NCBI RefSeq assembly: GCF_021028955.1
Contig: NZ_JAIWPE010000029.1
Coordinates: 1 to 63,237 of the forward strand
Source of the DNA: Salipaludibacillus sp. CUR1
GTDB lineage: Bacteria; Bacillota; Bacilli; Bacillales; Salisediminibacteriaceae
Direction of reading: 5' to 3'
Length of the DNA stretch: 63,237 nt
Shown: piece by piece, positions 52,820-61,542 of the stretch
Layout of the letters: each line of letters starts with the position of its first letter
Numbering within the stretch: position 1 is the first letter of the stretch
The notes under the pieces: generated by a model
What the model saw: only the letters and a program-made list of their open reading frames with translations
What the model was told of the DNA's origin: nothing
The model's database searches: none
Program-made: the position numbers and the translations under genes

Positions 52820-53614
52820 TCAATCAACGATCTGGTCAAGTCCGTAAACGAGCCCGCTTAAATTCATTACTGTTTCACACGCCAGTTTGACACCGGGCAT
52901 AAAAGAGGCTCTATTAAATGAGTCATGGCGAAGTTTTAAAGATTGGCCCTCTCCTCCAAAAATAACCTCCTGGTGAGCGACAAGCCCCGGCAGTCGCACA
53001 CTATGAATGCGCATTCCTTCATACTCTGCCCCCCGCGCTCCTGACAGCTGTTCTTTTTCGTCGGGATGACCTTGTTTTTTTGGTTCCCTCACATCTGAAA
53101 TCATCTGGGCCGTTTTAACAGCCGTGCCTGACGGGGCATCAAGTTTACGGTCGTGATGCTGTTCTATAATCTCAATATCAGATAAGTATTTTGCAGCCAT
53201 TTGGGAAAATTTCATAAGCAACACGGCTCCAATTGCAAAATTAGGAGCGATAAGGGCGCCAAGTTCTTTCTCTTCTGCTATTTCAGAAAGCTCCTTAATG
53301 TCTTCGTCTGTAAATCCCGTAGTTCCAACGACCGGACGAACGCCATAGTCAAAAGCAGTGAGCATATGCTTTTTACCAGTTTCCGGGCTCGTCAAATCAA
53401 TAAGCACATCGCAGGCCACTTGCTGAAAGCATTCCGACATATCTTCAAAAATAGGCACATCCAGATCTTCCATACCTTCTACGTCTTTCATATTAAGTCC
53501 ATTATTCCTGCGGTCAACCACCGCCTGCAATTTAAATTCTGATTCTCTCTCCACCATTTTTACTGCTTCTCTTCCCATATTTCCTCTAGGTCCTGCTATA
53601 ACTATATTAATCAT
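52820..53614 (-). CDS. dapB: 4-hydroxy-tetrahydrodipicolinate reductase
   Basis: 264 residues. N-terminal Rossmann motif [14 protein letters not shown] (GxxGxMG) and the substrate loop [19 protein letters not shown] with the catalytic His and Lys. It acts in the diaminopimelate/lysine pathway and supports spore dipicolinate. Two bases separate it from ypjD. Confidence 0.95.
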   Translation of the reverse strand: MINIVIAGPRGNMGREAVKMVERESEFKLQAVVDRRNNGLNMKDVEGMEDLDVPIFEDMSECFQQVACDVLIDLTSPETGKKHMLTAFDYGVRPVVGTTGFTDEDIKELSEIAEEKELGALIAPNFAIGAVLLMKFSQMAAKYLSDIEIIEQHHDRKLDAPSGTAVKTAQMISDVREPKKQGHPDEKEQLSGARGAEYEGMRIHSVRLPGLVAHQEVIFGGEGQSLKLRHDSFNRASFMPGVKLACETVMNLSGLVYGLDQIVD

Positions 53615-53616
53615 AT

Positions 53617-53955
53617 TTATTCCTCCGTTTTATCTATTCTTGTCCAGCGGTCATTATCTCTCGTTTTGAATTTTTCCATCACCAGCCCGAAAGCTTCCTC
53701 CATATCTATATCCAGAGAATTAGCTAGACAGATAATTACAAACAGAACGTCTCCAATTTCCTGTTCCATCGTCTTCTCTTCTTCGGACTGCTTTTTAGGC
53801 TTTTCACCATAGTAGTGATTAACTTCCCTGGCCAGTTCGCCCATTTCTTCAGTCAGCCTCGCCATCATTGCCAAAGGCGAAAAATATCCTTCTTTGAATT
53901 GCGATATGTATGTGTCCACTTCCTTCTGCATTTCCTCAATTGTTTTACTGCTCAT
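53617..53955 (-). CDS. ypjD: MazG-like nucleotide pyrophosphohydrolase (YpjD)
   Basis: 112 residues. Helical MazG-type fold: [17 protein letters not shown] and [25 protein letters not shown] carry the EExxE and ExxD Mg-binding motifs. It probably cleaves non-canonical or excess nucleoside triphosphates. First gene of the ypjD-dapB-mgsA-bshB1-bshA-cca-birA run. Confidence 0.9.
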   Translation of the reverse strand: MSSKTIEEMQKEVDTYISQFKEGYFSPLAMMARLTEEMGELAREVNHYYGEKPKKQSEEEKTMEQEIGDVLFVIICLANSLDIDMEEAFGLVMEKFKTRDNDRWTRIDKTEE

Positions 53956-54012
53956 CTATTTCCTCACGATCCTTTCTCACAAGTTCAAAAGGCTACACGA
54001 TTATCGTAGCGA

Positions 54013-54026
54013 AAACGATCGTTTTT
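54013..54026. promoter_or_regulatory. Perfect 14-bp palindrome upstream of ypjD
   Basis: AAAACGATCGTTTT lies about 60 bases upstream of the ypjD start, in the divergent gap to the YitT gene. It could be an operator for either transcript. No known regulator consensus was matched. Confidence 0.4.
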
Positions 54027-54103
54027 GACAAATGTTTTATTCCCTAAAAAGAGCTTTCGGAAAAGTTATTAATATAAAAACGTAGAAAAATAGGAAACCC
54101 CCA

Positions 54104-54132
54104 TTGGCGGGACTGAAAAAATTCCTTATAAT
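54104..54132 (+). promoter_or_regulatory. SigA-type promoter of the YitT gene
   Basis: TTGGCG and TATAAT separated by exactly 17 bases, 34 bases before the ribosome-site/TTG start. Confidence 0.65.
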
Positions 54133-54165
54133 GTAGCAGTCTGAACATTTAAGGAGGTGTGAGCT

Positions 54166-55038
54166 TTGATTTCTAAAATCCATTTTAAAAATATCTTTTT
54201 TATTTTATTGGGAACGGCCATTATGTCTTTCGGCCTTGTTTATTTTAATATGGAAAATAACCTGGCTGATGGCGGATTTACCGGCATTACTCTTATTTTA
54301 TACTTTATTTTAAATATTGACCCTGCCTATTCGAATCTTGTGTTAAATATTCCTTTATTCATTATAGGATGGAGAATTCTTGGCCGGAATGCTTTTATTT
54401 ATACTCTCATTGGCACACTTGCAGTATCCGTCTTCCTTTGGCTTTTTCAGCGTTATAAGTTTTTTGCTATGCCTTTAGATGACGATATGACACTGGCTGC
54501 TCTATTTGCCGGTGTTTTTATTGGGGCGGGATTAGGCATTGTCTTCAGGTTTGGCGGAACCACAGGGGGAGTCGACATTATTGCGAAGCTCGGTTTTAAG
54601 TATTTCGGGTGGAGTATGGGACGAACGATGTTTGTTTTTGACGCCGCTGTCATTACATCTTCATTAGTTTATCTCAACTATCGGGAAGCTATGTACACTC
54701 TTCTCGCTGTTTTTGTTGCTGCAAAAGTGATTGACTTTATGCAGCAGGGAGCCTATTCCGGCAAGGCTGCCATGATCATCTCAGAACACGCCCCGGTTAT
54801 CGCCTCAGCTATATTAGAAGAAATGGACCGCGGTGCTACCATCTTAAAAGGAAGAGGCAGCTTCACAGGCGATGACCGTGAAGTGTTATATTGTGTAGTC
54901 GGAAGAAATGAGATGGTCAGGTTAAAAAACTTAATTTCAAAAGTGGATCCTCATGCATTTGTGACATTGGCTGACGTACAAGATGTAATTGGTGAAGGAT
55001 TTACACTTGATGAAAATAAGAAACCAATTGAATTATAA
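54166..55038 (+). CDS. YitT-family (DUF2179) membrane protein
   Basis: 290 residues. Five to six membrane segments (about 10-180), then the soluble C-terminal DUF2179 domain (GAYSGKAAMIISEHAPVIASAILEEMDRGATILKGRGSF...). Family role is unresolved. The start is TTG, six bases after AAGGAGGTG. B. subtilis YpjC belongs to this family at the equivalent locus, which supports orthology, but this copy is transcribed divergently from dapB, so no symbol is given. Confidence 0.88.
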   Translation: MISKIHFKNIFFILLGTAIMSFGLVYFNMENNLADGGFTGITLILYFILNIDPAYSNLVLNIPLFIIGWRILGRNAFIYTLIGTLAVSVFLWLFQRYKFFAMPLDDDMTLAALFAGVFIGAGLGIVFRFGGTTGGVDIIAKLGFKYFGWSMGRTMFVFDAAVITSSLVYLNYREAMYTLLAVFVAAKVIDFMQQGAYSGKAAMIISEHAPVIASAILEEMDRGATILKGRGSFTGDDREVLYCVVGRNEMVRLKNLISKVDPHAFVTLADVQDVIGEGFTLDENKKPIEL

Positions 55039-55137
55039 GGGTTATGTAAGAATAAAACCCGGAGGAGCGAAGCAGCGCAGGAAACAAGCGAGTGTATTTT
55101 GAAGAAGCAGCCTGCATTAAAGATTTTAGAAATAAAT

Positions 55138-55738
55138 GAGGCCGGGACAAAACTAAAGACAAGTTTGTAAATGACGAACAATAATTTTATAACATGGGGC
55201 ACTTTTAGTTTTACCACATATTAAATAGCCTCAGCTTTTTTATTGAAGGACAGAAGGCGGCGACGCCACCGGGGGTAAGTCTGAAGATCCAGTTTAACGG
55301 TCTGTAAATTAATGCACCGCTAAATACATTATTTTTCCAATGAACGAAGGCGAGGAAACCCAGAGGATGAGCGAAGTCTGAAAATCCACTTTCCCGAAGC
55401 AGTTCTTCGGGAAAGTTAGTTGAAGACAAGCCCTCGGGTAAAGAAAACACAGCGAACTTCCACACGGATGTGATGACTTCGGCGTTTTCACAGGACGTGA
55501 AGGGGTTAGCCGAAGATCCCTGCGACGATGTTGCACTAATGCCTGTGGTGTAAGCCTTCGCCAAGAGTGAACCGGCAGATTAAAAGGACAAGCCCCTGGG
55601 CAAGCGTCCGCCTGACGGACTGAAATCACTGCCATTACTATTTATCAGAGTTTATTAAGTACAAAAGCGAAAAGCCGAACAAAAATCATAAGATTTGTTC
55701 GGCTTTCTTTATGATTACTATTCTTTTGTCCCAGCCTC
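55138..55738. mobile_element. MITE-like repeat element, copy B (expanded)
   Basis: 601 bases bounded by GAGGCCGGGACAAAA and TTTTGTCCCAGCCTC, which are inverted repeats with one mismatch. The outer parts match copy A closely. The middle is about 260 bases longer and carries at least two further stretches of the branched-module type, including a perfect 12-bp hairpin (55388-55416). The right hairpin and T-run lie just after the zinc-peptidase gene and can terminate it. The 709-base gap 55039-55747 contains no gene. Confidence 0.85.
55344..55440. repeat. Internal module of copy B
   Basis: CGAAGGCGAGGAAACCCAGAGG ... GCGAAGTCTGAAAATCCAC-hairpin-GTTAGTTGAAGACAAGCCCTCGGG repeats the layout of the central module of copy A (AGTCTGAAGATCC-stem-GAAGACAAGCCC). 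The hairpin ACTTTCCCGAAG/CTTCGGGAAAGT is perfect. Confidence 0.7.
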
Positions 55739-55747
55739 TTGCTTTAA

Positions 55748-56437
55748 TTAATCGTTGTTCATCATCACATACATCATAATAAAACGGATAAGCTCAGCTA
55801 CTGCTACTAATGCAGCGGCTACATAAGTCAAAGCTGCAGCGTTTAGCACTTTTTTAGTTTCACGTTCTTCATCGTTCCTTATCACTCCAAGAGAGACAAC
55901 CTGATCCATTGCCCTGCTCGAGGCATTAAATTCCACAGGAAGAGTGACAAGCTGGAAAAGAACAGCGAAAGACATAAGGACGATTCCAGCTAAAAACATT
56001 TCAGTAATAGTGAGAAGCATGCCGCCAATAATTAAAAAGATAGAAATATTTGACCCGAAGCTTGCTACAGGCACCAGGGCGGACCTGAACTTTAGGAAGC
56101 TGTACTCTTCAGCATCCTGGATAGCGTGTCCAACTTCGTGAGCTGCTACAGCCGCTCCAGCAATAGAATTGCCGTAATAATTGTGCTCTGACAGCCGTAC
56201 TACTTTTTTCCGGGGATCATAGTGATCGGTTAACTGTCCCTTTACAGGCTCTACAGACACATCGTACAAACCGTTGTCGCTTAATATTTTACGCGCTACT
56301 TCCGCACCGCTCATGCCTGAGGAAGACGCGACTTGTGAATATTTCCGATAAGTGCTTTTTACTCTTGACCCTGCCCACATTGGAATGAGCATCAAAATAG
56401 CAAAATAAAGTAAAAAGCCGCCGAATGTTTCAAACAT
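55748..56437 (-). CDS. Membrane zinc metallopeptidase, YugP type
   Basis: 229 residues. Zn motif AAHEVGHAIQ (HExxH variant HEVGH) near residue 95, with three or more membrane helices after it. The N-terminus has one membrane helix. Substrate unknown. The ATG at 56437 has AGGAGG nine bases upstream; the longer frame from 56509 is not supported. Confidence 0.86.
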   Translation of the reverse strand: MFETFGGFLLYFAILMLIPMWAGSRVKSTYRKYSQVASSSGMSGAEVARKILSDNGLYDVSVEPVKGQLTDHYDPRKKVVRLSEHNYYGNSIAGAAVAAHEVGHAIQDAEEYSFLKFRSALVPVASFGSNISIFLIIGGMLLTITEMFLAGIVLMSFAVLFQLVTLPVEFNASSRAMDQVVSLGVIRNDEERETKKVLNAAALTYVAAALVAVAELIRFIMMYVMMNND

Positions 56438-56523
56438 GATGTAATTCCTCCTATAATATATTCTTCTTTTATTATATATAATTTTATCCAACCCGCCATT
56501 TAGTGTCAATTGAGATGACTCGG

Positions 56524-57339
56524 TTATTGCCCTCTATTTCTTTTTAAGGAATTTCTTAATATTTCTGCTTTATTTGCGCGGTATTTCTTCCATCCCGCAT
56601 AAGTAAGACAGCTGAAAACGGCTCCGCTGACAGTAATTATAAGCCAGTAAAAGGACGGGTCTGTAACCTCATCTTCCATCTTCCCTTCAAATATTTCAAT
56701 TAAAGCTTCTTCCAGAACGTCCATATGACGTTCCCAATCTTTCTTTGACGGTTCTCCGGCTGCCATTTTTCTTAAAAACTGCATTTGAGAATTGATCTTC
56801 TGGTATTGGGAAGCTTCTAAAGCTACACTCCAGGCAGGTTCCACTGTGCCATAGTAGGCTAAAAAGACGTCAGTCTGCTGTGTATAAGGGTTCCCGTTTT
56901 CTTCTATAGACATTCTCATCCCATGTAACTCATTGAAGAGAGGATCTTTCATTTTTTGCCACAATGGTTCATAGCTATCTGCATAAACATCCATTAGCAG
57001 CCTCAGTTTATATGTTTTCATTACCCGTTCTTCGTGAGGCATAGAGGCGCTTTTAACAGCTGATAAAGTATCATCGTAAGCGGAAGTAATAGTCTGCATC
57101 TCTCTCATAGATAAACCTTGTTCCGCCGCACTCACTTTCAGAAATTTTTCAGAAAAAGTTTCCATAATGTTTGCTGCCTCTTCATAATGCTGCTCTTTCA
57201 CATATTGTAAGATCGTATCACTCGACCGATTTAACTCAGACCAGCCCTCCTTACCTTCAGCATGTCCCTCATTTGTTCCGCTGAAGGAGAAAAAGATAAT
57301 AAGCGCACAGGTTACTAATTTCCACCATCCTGTCATCAT
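56524..57339 (-). CDS. ypjB: Sporulation-associated membrane protein YpjB
   Basis: 271 residues. Signal-type N-terminus (about 1-25), a helical extracellular domain and a C-terminal membrane helix (about 228-250) ending in a basic tail. Assigned by position between qcrC-ypjA and dapB region and by the YpjB pattern; its mechanism is unknown. Confidence 0.78.
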   Translation of the reverse strand: MMTGWWKLVTCALIIFFSFSGTNEGHAEGKEGWSELNRSSDTILQYVKEQHYEEAANIMETFSEKFLKVSAAEQGLSMREMQTITSAYDDTLSAVKSASMPHEERVMKTYKLRLLMDVYADSYEPLWQKMKDPLFNELHGMRMSIEENGNPYTQQTDVFLAYYGTVEPAWSVALEASQYQKINSQMQFLRKMAAGEPSKKDWERHMDVLEEALIEIFEGKMEDEVTDPSFYWLIITVSGAVFSCLTYAGWKKYRANKAEILRNSLKRNRGQ

Positions 57340-57425
57340 GCCTGTCCCTCCTCTTATTCATAATTCATTCTATGAATAGAGGGACAAGAGTAGACCGAAA
57401 AAGAGGAAAGAATTCACTTGCGTGT

Positions 57426-58022
57426 TCAGCTATAAATACGTCTATTATTAAAATTTTTATTCAATAAGTAAACGGTCAGCAAAGAAAAAATACTCAGCCA
57501 AAAAGTGAAATAAGCAATTTCCTGGATATAAGGCTGTAAAGATGAAGCAACCCAAGGATGCATATCGTATATGTAGTCAATAACATCATTATGGAGTGTC
57601 CATACTGCGACGACTGTTAAATGCCAAGGTTTAATCCGGTAATAAGGAGTATAAAGCAAACCCTGCACAGCCATTCCTAAATGAGAGGCAATCAGCATGT
57701 AATTTAATATCCCGATAGGTGTACCAGCAGCCGCTGCAGCTAAAATCATAGCAACAGCCCAGATACCATACTTAAGAAGTGTCACTGCAGCAAATGCTTC
57801 AATCAAAGGAATGTTTTTTCCAAATAGAAAAGCCGCAAGCACAAAACAGAAAAACAGGCTGGCGGTCGGGCTGTCCGGCACGAAGATCAGAAATACAGGA
57901 GGGGTGCCGGCGAGCTGATCCGCATACCATATATACCCGTAGATTGTGCCAAAAACATTAATTATAAGTAAAAGCGCCAGGAACCACCGTTGGCCGATTA
58001 AATTTAAAAAGTAAGAAACCAT
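57426..58022 (-). CDS. ypjA: YpjA (DUF1405) membrane protein
   Basis: 198 residues, about six membrane helices (NLIGQRWFLALLLIINVFG; DSPTASLFFCFVLAAFLFG; PTPYYRIKP-like TPYYRIKPWHL). The pattern matches DUF1405. It follows qcrC in Bacillus. The ATG at 58022 is eight bases from AAGGAAG; an upstream ATG at 58028 is too close. Confidence 0.83.
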   Translation of the reverse strand: MVSYFLNLIGQRWFLALLLIINVFGTIYGYIWYADQLAGTPPVFLIFVPDSPTASLFFCFVLAAFLFGKNIPLIEAFAAVTLLKYGIWAVAMILAAAAAGTPIGILNYMLIASHLGMAVQGLLYTPYYRIKPWHLTVVAVWTLHNDVIDYIYDMHPWVASSLQPYIQEIAYFTFWLSIFSLLTVYLLNKNFNNRRIYS

Positions 58023-58037
58023 CAGCATCTCTTCCTT

Positions 58038-58072
58038 TTAAAAAAGCTGACTGAAAGTTATCAGTCAGCTTC
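58038..58072 (-). terminator. Terminator of qcrABC
   Basis: On the minus strand AAGCTGACTGA pairs with TCAGTCAGCTT, followed by TTTTAAAAGG. It overlaps the leader of ypjA, so readthrough may supply ypjA. Confidence 0.85.
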
Positions 58073-58083
58073 AGAATTATTTA

Positions 58084-58914
58084 TTAATCTTCTTCATTCT
58101 CTTCGTTATTATCCTCATCATCTCCGCCGCCGTTTCCGTTGTCCGGCTCCTGGCCGTCGTTAGCGATGAATGCGGCCATTGTTTCCAGTTCTTCATCAGA
58201 ACCTTCAAATTGGCCTCCAGGCATTTCTCCAAGCCCATTTTGGATAATATCAATAACTTCTTCAGTATCATAATCGCTCTCAAAGACGTTTGGTCCGGCA
58301 GCGCCGCCTAACATATCCCCGCCGTGACAGCCGATACACGATTCCTGGCTCTGGTAGATTTCATAACCTTCTGCCGATTCATCAACTTCCACGTCGTCGA
58401 CAATTTCACCTTGCTGGGCAGCAGCTTCCCAATCATGGTCATCGACTGATTCCCAAGTAAGGAAAATGATTGATGCGACCCCTAATAACATTAAACCGCT
58501 GGCAATAGGTCTCTTGAGAGGACGCCTTTCTTTTCCGCTGTCAAGCCAGGGAACGAGGAGCAGAGCCCCGAAGGCAACACCGGGAATAACTACGGCTCCC
58601 ATAACCGTATATGGTCCCGCAGCAAACTCATACTTTAAAAGCTGGTATAAAAATAAGAAATACCAGTCTGGTAACGGTATGTAACCAGAATCTGTAGGAT
58701 CCGCGACCCTTTCTAAAGGAGCAGGATGAGCTACAGTTAAAACTAAAAACCCTATGAGAAAAACAGCCCCAACCATCCATTCGCGAAGCAAAAAGTTCGG
58801 CCAGAATGCTTCTGTTTTTCCCGGATATTCTGAATAATCCTTTGGTACGTTCGGTTTCCGTTCAGCAGGGACACGTGAATCTCCTACGAACTTCATCCCT
58901 TTCCCGCGATGCAT
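58084..58914 (-). CDS. qcrC: Menaquinol:cytochrome c reductase cytochrome b/c subunit QcrC
   Basis: 276 residues. Residues 1-165 form the subunit IV-like part with about three membrane helices (GDSRVPAERKPNVPKDYSEYPGKTEAFWPNFLLREW; IPLPDWYFLFLYQLLKYE). A C-terminal cytochrome c domain has CIGCH and the distal-ligand region LGEMPGG. The last 21 residues are a Gly/Asn/Asp/Glu tail absent from B. subtilis. Part of the bc complex passing electrons from menaquinol. Confidence 0.94.
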   Translation of the reverse strand: MHRGKGMKFVGDSRVPAERKPNVPKDYSEYPGKTEAFWPNFLLREWMVGAVFLIGFLVLTVAHPAPLERVADPTDSGYIPLPDWYFLFLYQLLKYEFAAGPYTVMGAVVIPGVAFGALLLVPWLDSGKERRPLKRPIASGLMLLGVASIIFLTWESVDDHDWEAAAQQGEIVDDVEVDESAEGYEIYQSQESCIGCHGGDMLGGAAGPNVFESDYDTEEVIDIIQNGLGEMPGGQFEGSDEELETMAAFIANDGQEPDNGNGGGDDEDNNEENEED

Positions 58915-58947
58915 AGCTTTTCCTCCTTTTCATCTCCAGCGCCATTC

Positions 58948-59619
58948 TTACAATGGACCGGAAATTCCTTGCTTACGAATCATATAAAAGTGAGCGCCTA
59001 ACAAACCTAATAAAGCTCCAGGCAGGAAGAATACATGAATCGCAAAGAACCGTGCCAGTGTCTGTGCCCCAATAAGTTCTCCACCAGCTAACAACGTTCT
59101 AGCGAAACCACCTATTACAGGTGCGCTCTCTGCAATTTCAAGTCCTACTACTGTTGCAAAATAAGCTTTCATATCCCAAGGGAGGAGATATCCTGTAAAA
59201 CCAAGTCCTAAAATAACAAAGAATAACAAGACCCCGACTACCCAGTTCAATTCCCGGGGTTTTTTATAAGACCCTGTAAAGAAAACCCTTAATGTATGAA
59301 GAAACATCATGACAATAACCAGACTGGCACCCCAATGGTGCATACCCCTCACGATCATGCCGTGTGTGACTTCATTTTGTAAGTAATAGACTGACTCATA
59401 AGCATGAATAATATCCGGCACATAATACATCGTTAAAAACATTCCGGATAAAATCTGAATAACTACTACAAAAAATGTCAATCCGCCAAAACAATAAACA
59501 AAAGCTGAGAAATGATGAGCCGGATTGACGTGTTCAGGCACTTCATGGTCAGCAATATCACGCCACATCGGGGTAATATCCAACCGTTCATCCACCCAGT
59601 CATATAATTTCTGTAACAT
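58948..59619 (-). CDS. qcrB: Menaquinol:cytochrome c reductase cytochrome b subunit QcrB
   Basis: 223 residues, cytochrome b6 type. Four membrane helices with paired His ligands; VRGMHHWGASLVIVMMFLHTLRVFF and GYLLPWDMKAYFA are conserved blocks. A Cys that covalently holds an extra heme in b6-type proteins is not assessed. Between qcrA and qcrC. Confidence 0.94.
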   Translation of the reverse strand: MLQKLYDWVDERLDITPMWRDIADHEVPEHVNPAHHFSAFVYCFGGLTFFVVVIQILSGMFLTMYYVPDIIHAYESVYYLQNEVTHGMIVRGMHHWGASLVIVMMFLHTLRVFFTGSYKKPRELNWVVGVLLFFVILGLGFTGYLLPWDMKAYFATVVGLEIAESAPVIGGFARTLLAGGELIGAQTLARFFAIHVFFLPGALLGLLGAHFYMIRKQGISGPL

Positions 59620-59636
59620 TCCTTACGCCCCCTTTA

Positions 59637-60143
59637 TTAACTGCGCTGATTAATTTGTCCCAGATAAATCGCTCCGTCGCGGACTTCCACATCATAAATG
59701 TCCAACGGTCGCGTCGGTGGCGTACCTTCAATATTTGTTCCATCCCGTTCGAAACGTCCATCATGACAAGGACAGTAAAACTGTTCCGGGTGATTTTCAT
59801 TTGAATCCCAGTTAACCGTACAGCCTAAATGTGTACAGATTGGAGACAGAGCGATAATCTCGTCGCCCTCTTTATAAATCCATGCAGATCTCGCTTGTTC
59901 CGACGTATACCACCCATCTTCCAGCTCCACCTGGAAATCAACCCGCTGCGGCTCATCTGTCAATTCGTCTTCACTTATACCTATGGATATAAATTCAGAA
60001 TCTGCACCCGCTTCCAAGGCAGGATCAAGTGCCATTCTGACCATGGGACTCAGCATACCAGCTGCCATAAATCCACCCACGCCAGTTAATGTATAGGTTA
60101 AGAATTGACGTCTGGATACCCGGTGTCTTTTCTCGTTACTCAC
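59637..60143 (-). CDS. qcrA: Menaquinol:cytochrome c reductase Rieske iron-sulfur subunit QcrA
   Basis: 168 residues. A Tat signal (VSRRQFLTYTLTGVGGFMAAGML) is kept as membrane anchor. The [2Fe-2S] ligands lie in CTHLGCTVNW and CPCHDGRF (box I and II). The start is GTG with GGAGG seven bases upstream. It leads qcrABC and would use the TatAC at 4316-5322. Confidence 0.95.
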   Translation of the reverse strand: MSNEKRHRVSRRQFLTYTLTGVGGFMAAGMLSPMVRMALDPALEAGADSEFISIGISEDELTDEPQRVDFQVELEDGWYTSEQARSAWIYKEGDEIIALSPICTHLGCTVNWDSNENHPEQFYCPCHDGRFERDGTNIEGTPPTRPLDIYDVEVRDGAIYLGQINQRS

Positions 60144-60211
60144 GACCTTCCCTCCTCACTTCCAGTTCTTCACACAAATTTCACACACAAAAAACATACT
60201 AAGACAGTATT

Positions 60212-60241
60212 ATAATAGCCCACTAAAACAGGCTGTGTCAA
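60212..60241 (-). promoter_or_regulatory. Promoter of qcrABC
   Basis: TTGACA (60241-60236) and TATTAT (60217-60212) on the minus strand with 18-base spacing; a consensus -35. Confidence 0.7.
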
Positions 60242-60278
60242 TAAAAAATCACTCAAATCGTTTTAGAAGAATAGTATC

Positions 60279-60758
60279 CTAGTTTTCTCTTGAAAGCGGT
60301 TCACTTTGCCACTTTGCTGTAAAAATAGGCATAATTTGCTCTACCTGCTGTTCTATGAGACGTTTGAACTGGCTGGCCTCGAAAGAGTCAGGAGAGGAAG
60401 CAGGCATCCAAAGAAGTTCATCTGGGAGCTTTTTCTCTGCCGCTTTCCAATCTGCGTCTGAAGTAACATAGATAATATATTTAAACCCTTCCTGGTAAAA
60501 ATGATTGTCCCAGGCTTTTAAGCGCTCTACTCTTTCTTCCATATTTTCTGAGATTAAATATGTAAAAGAAGGCAATAAAAAAACACGCCCGGTAAACTGT
60601 TTTTCTAAAGATTCAGAAAGGTATCCCGTAAATTCCCCCATAGTAATTATCTGCTTTTCTGATTTTCCCCATTGAAGAGGAATCAGCGGAATAATAGCTG
60701 TATCCACGTATTCTCTAGCCTGCTGGTAAGTTTTTATATGAGCCTGTGTCCATCTCAT
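60279..60758 (-). CDS. ypiF: YpiF (DUF2487) protein
   Basis: 159 residues, soluble. MRWTQAHIKTYQQAREYVDTAIIPLIPLQWG at the start is the family signature. Role unknown; conserved just upstream of qcrA. The ATG at 60758 has GGAG 11 bases upstream; a GTG at 60770 touches it. Confidence 0.82.
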   Translation of the reverse strand: MRWTQAHIKTYQQAREYVDTAIIPLIPLQWGKSEKQIITMGEFTGYLSESLEKQFTGRVFLLPSFTYLISENMEERVERLKAWDNHFYQEGFKYIIYVTSDADWKAAEKKLPDELLWMPASSPDSFEASQFKRLIEQQVEQIMPIFTAKWQSEPLSREN

Positions 60759-60815
60759 AAATGGTAACACTCCTTCAATTTAACTGATTTCCGCAAATAG
60801 ATGATACTAAATGCA

Positions 60816-60845
60816 AAAGAAAAGCCCTATTCTTCCAGGGCTTTT
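60816..60845 (-). terminator. Terminator overlapping the ypiB stop
   Basis: AAAAGCCCT pairs with AGGGCTTTT with the ypiB stop codon at the loop edge, followed by TTTTCTTTT on the minus strand. Confidence 0.75.
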
Positions 60846-61381
60846 AATTCAGAATATTTTTTAGCCAAATTAAGAAAAGTAGTTTCATCTCCGCTCACAA
60901 GTGCCTGGTCAATTTCTTTCTCAAGATTTTTAACCCGGGAGACTCTGAGCGATTCTTCCAAAACCATTTCTGCCAATAAACTGTTTAAATTTTCCTCTTC
61001 TTTATTAACAGGTAAATAAGGGTTTTCTTCCAAAACTGCCATGTATTGAGGCACTGTCTGTTTATCCTTAAAATTCAACTGGATATAAATATCCTCATTG
61101 CGATTGAGCCTTATGTCGTGAAATGATTTTTCCGCATCCATTGTGACATGTTGATTTTTATGAAACGCGAAGGGCACTTGATCAACGTCATTTGCCGAAA
61201 TCATTAAAGCTTTTGGACAACTTTCCGCCTGCTCTACAAAGTGAACTCTCTCCATTAAAATATCGTCACTCATAAGGAAGTTCAGTAACCAGGCACACTC
61301 CCGCCGCTTCAGCTGATAGGTTTCTAAAAACCACTTTAAGAAATCCCGCTTATCAATGACTGGAACTGGATTATTCACCAC
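60827..61381 (-). CDS. ypiB: YpiB (UPF0302) protein
   Basis: 184 residues. Two parts of the UPF0302 family are visible: KRDFLKWFLETYQLKRRECAWLLNFLMSDD and, at the C-terminus, the IDEAL-type stretch EIDQALVSGDETTFLNLAKKYSEL. Role unknown. Two adjacent GTG codons are possible starts. Confidence 0.85.
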   Translation of the reverse strand: MVNNPVPVIDKRDFLKWFLETYQLKRRECAWLLNFLMSDDILMERVHFVEQAESCPKALMISANDVDQVPFAFHKNQHVTMDAEKSFHDIRLNRNEDIYIQLNFKDKQTVPQYMAVLEENPYLPVNKEEENLNSLLAEMVLEESLRVSRVKNLEKEIDQALVSGDETTFLNLAKKYSELKALEE

Positions 61382-61542
61382 GACCCCTCCCTTTAATTTT
61401 AATACCGGGGACAGAAAACTTAAACATTTGACTGAGACTTTTCTTAATATAATAACTATTCTCCAATTATTCGAATAATCCTGCTTAAATATCTTATTTT
61501 TATTTACTTTTATTACTGGATGTACTGAACCTAAAAAAAATC

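Noticed and set aside
55211-55635. ORFs inside repeat copy B
   Set aside because: Overlapping frames with no ribosome sites, composition dictated by the structured repeat, and no counterpart in copy A.
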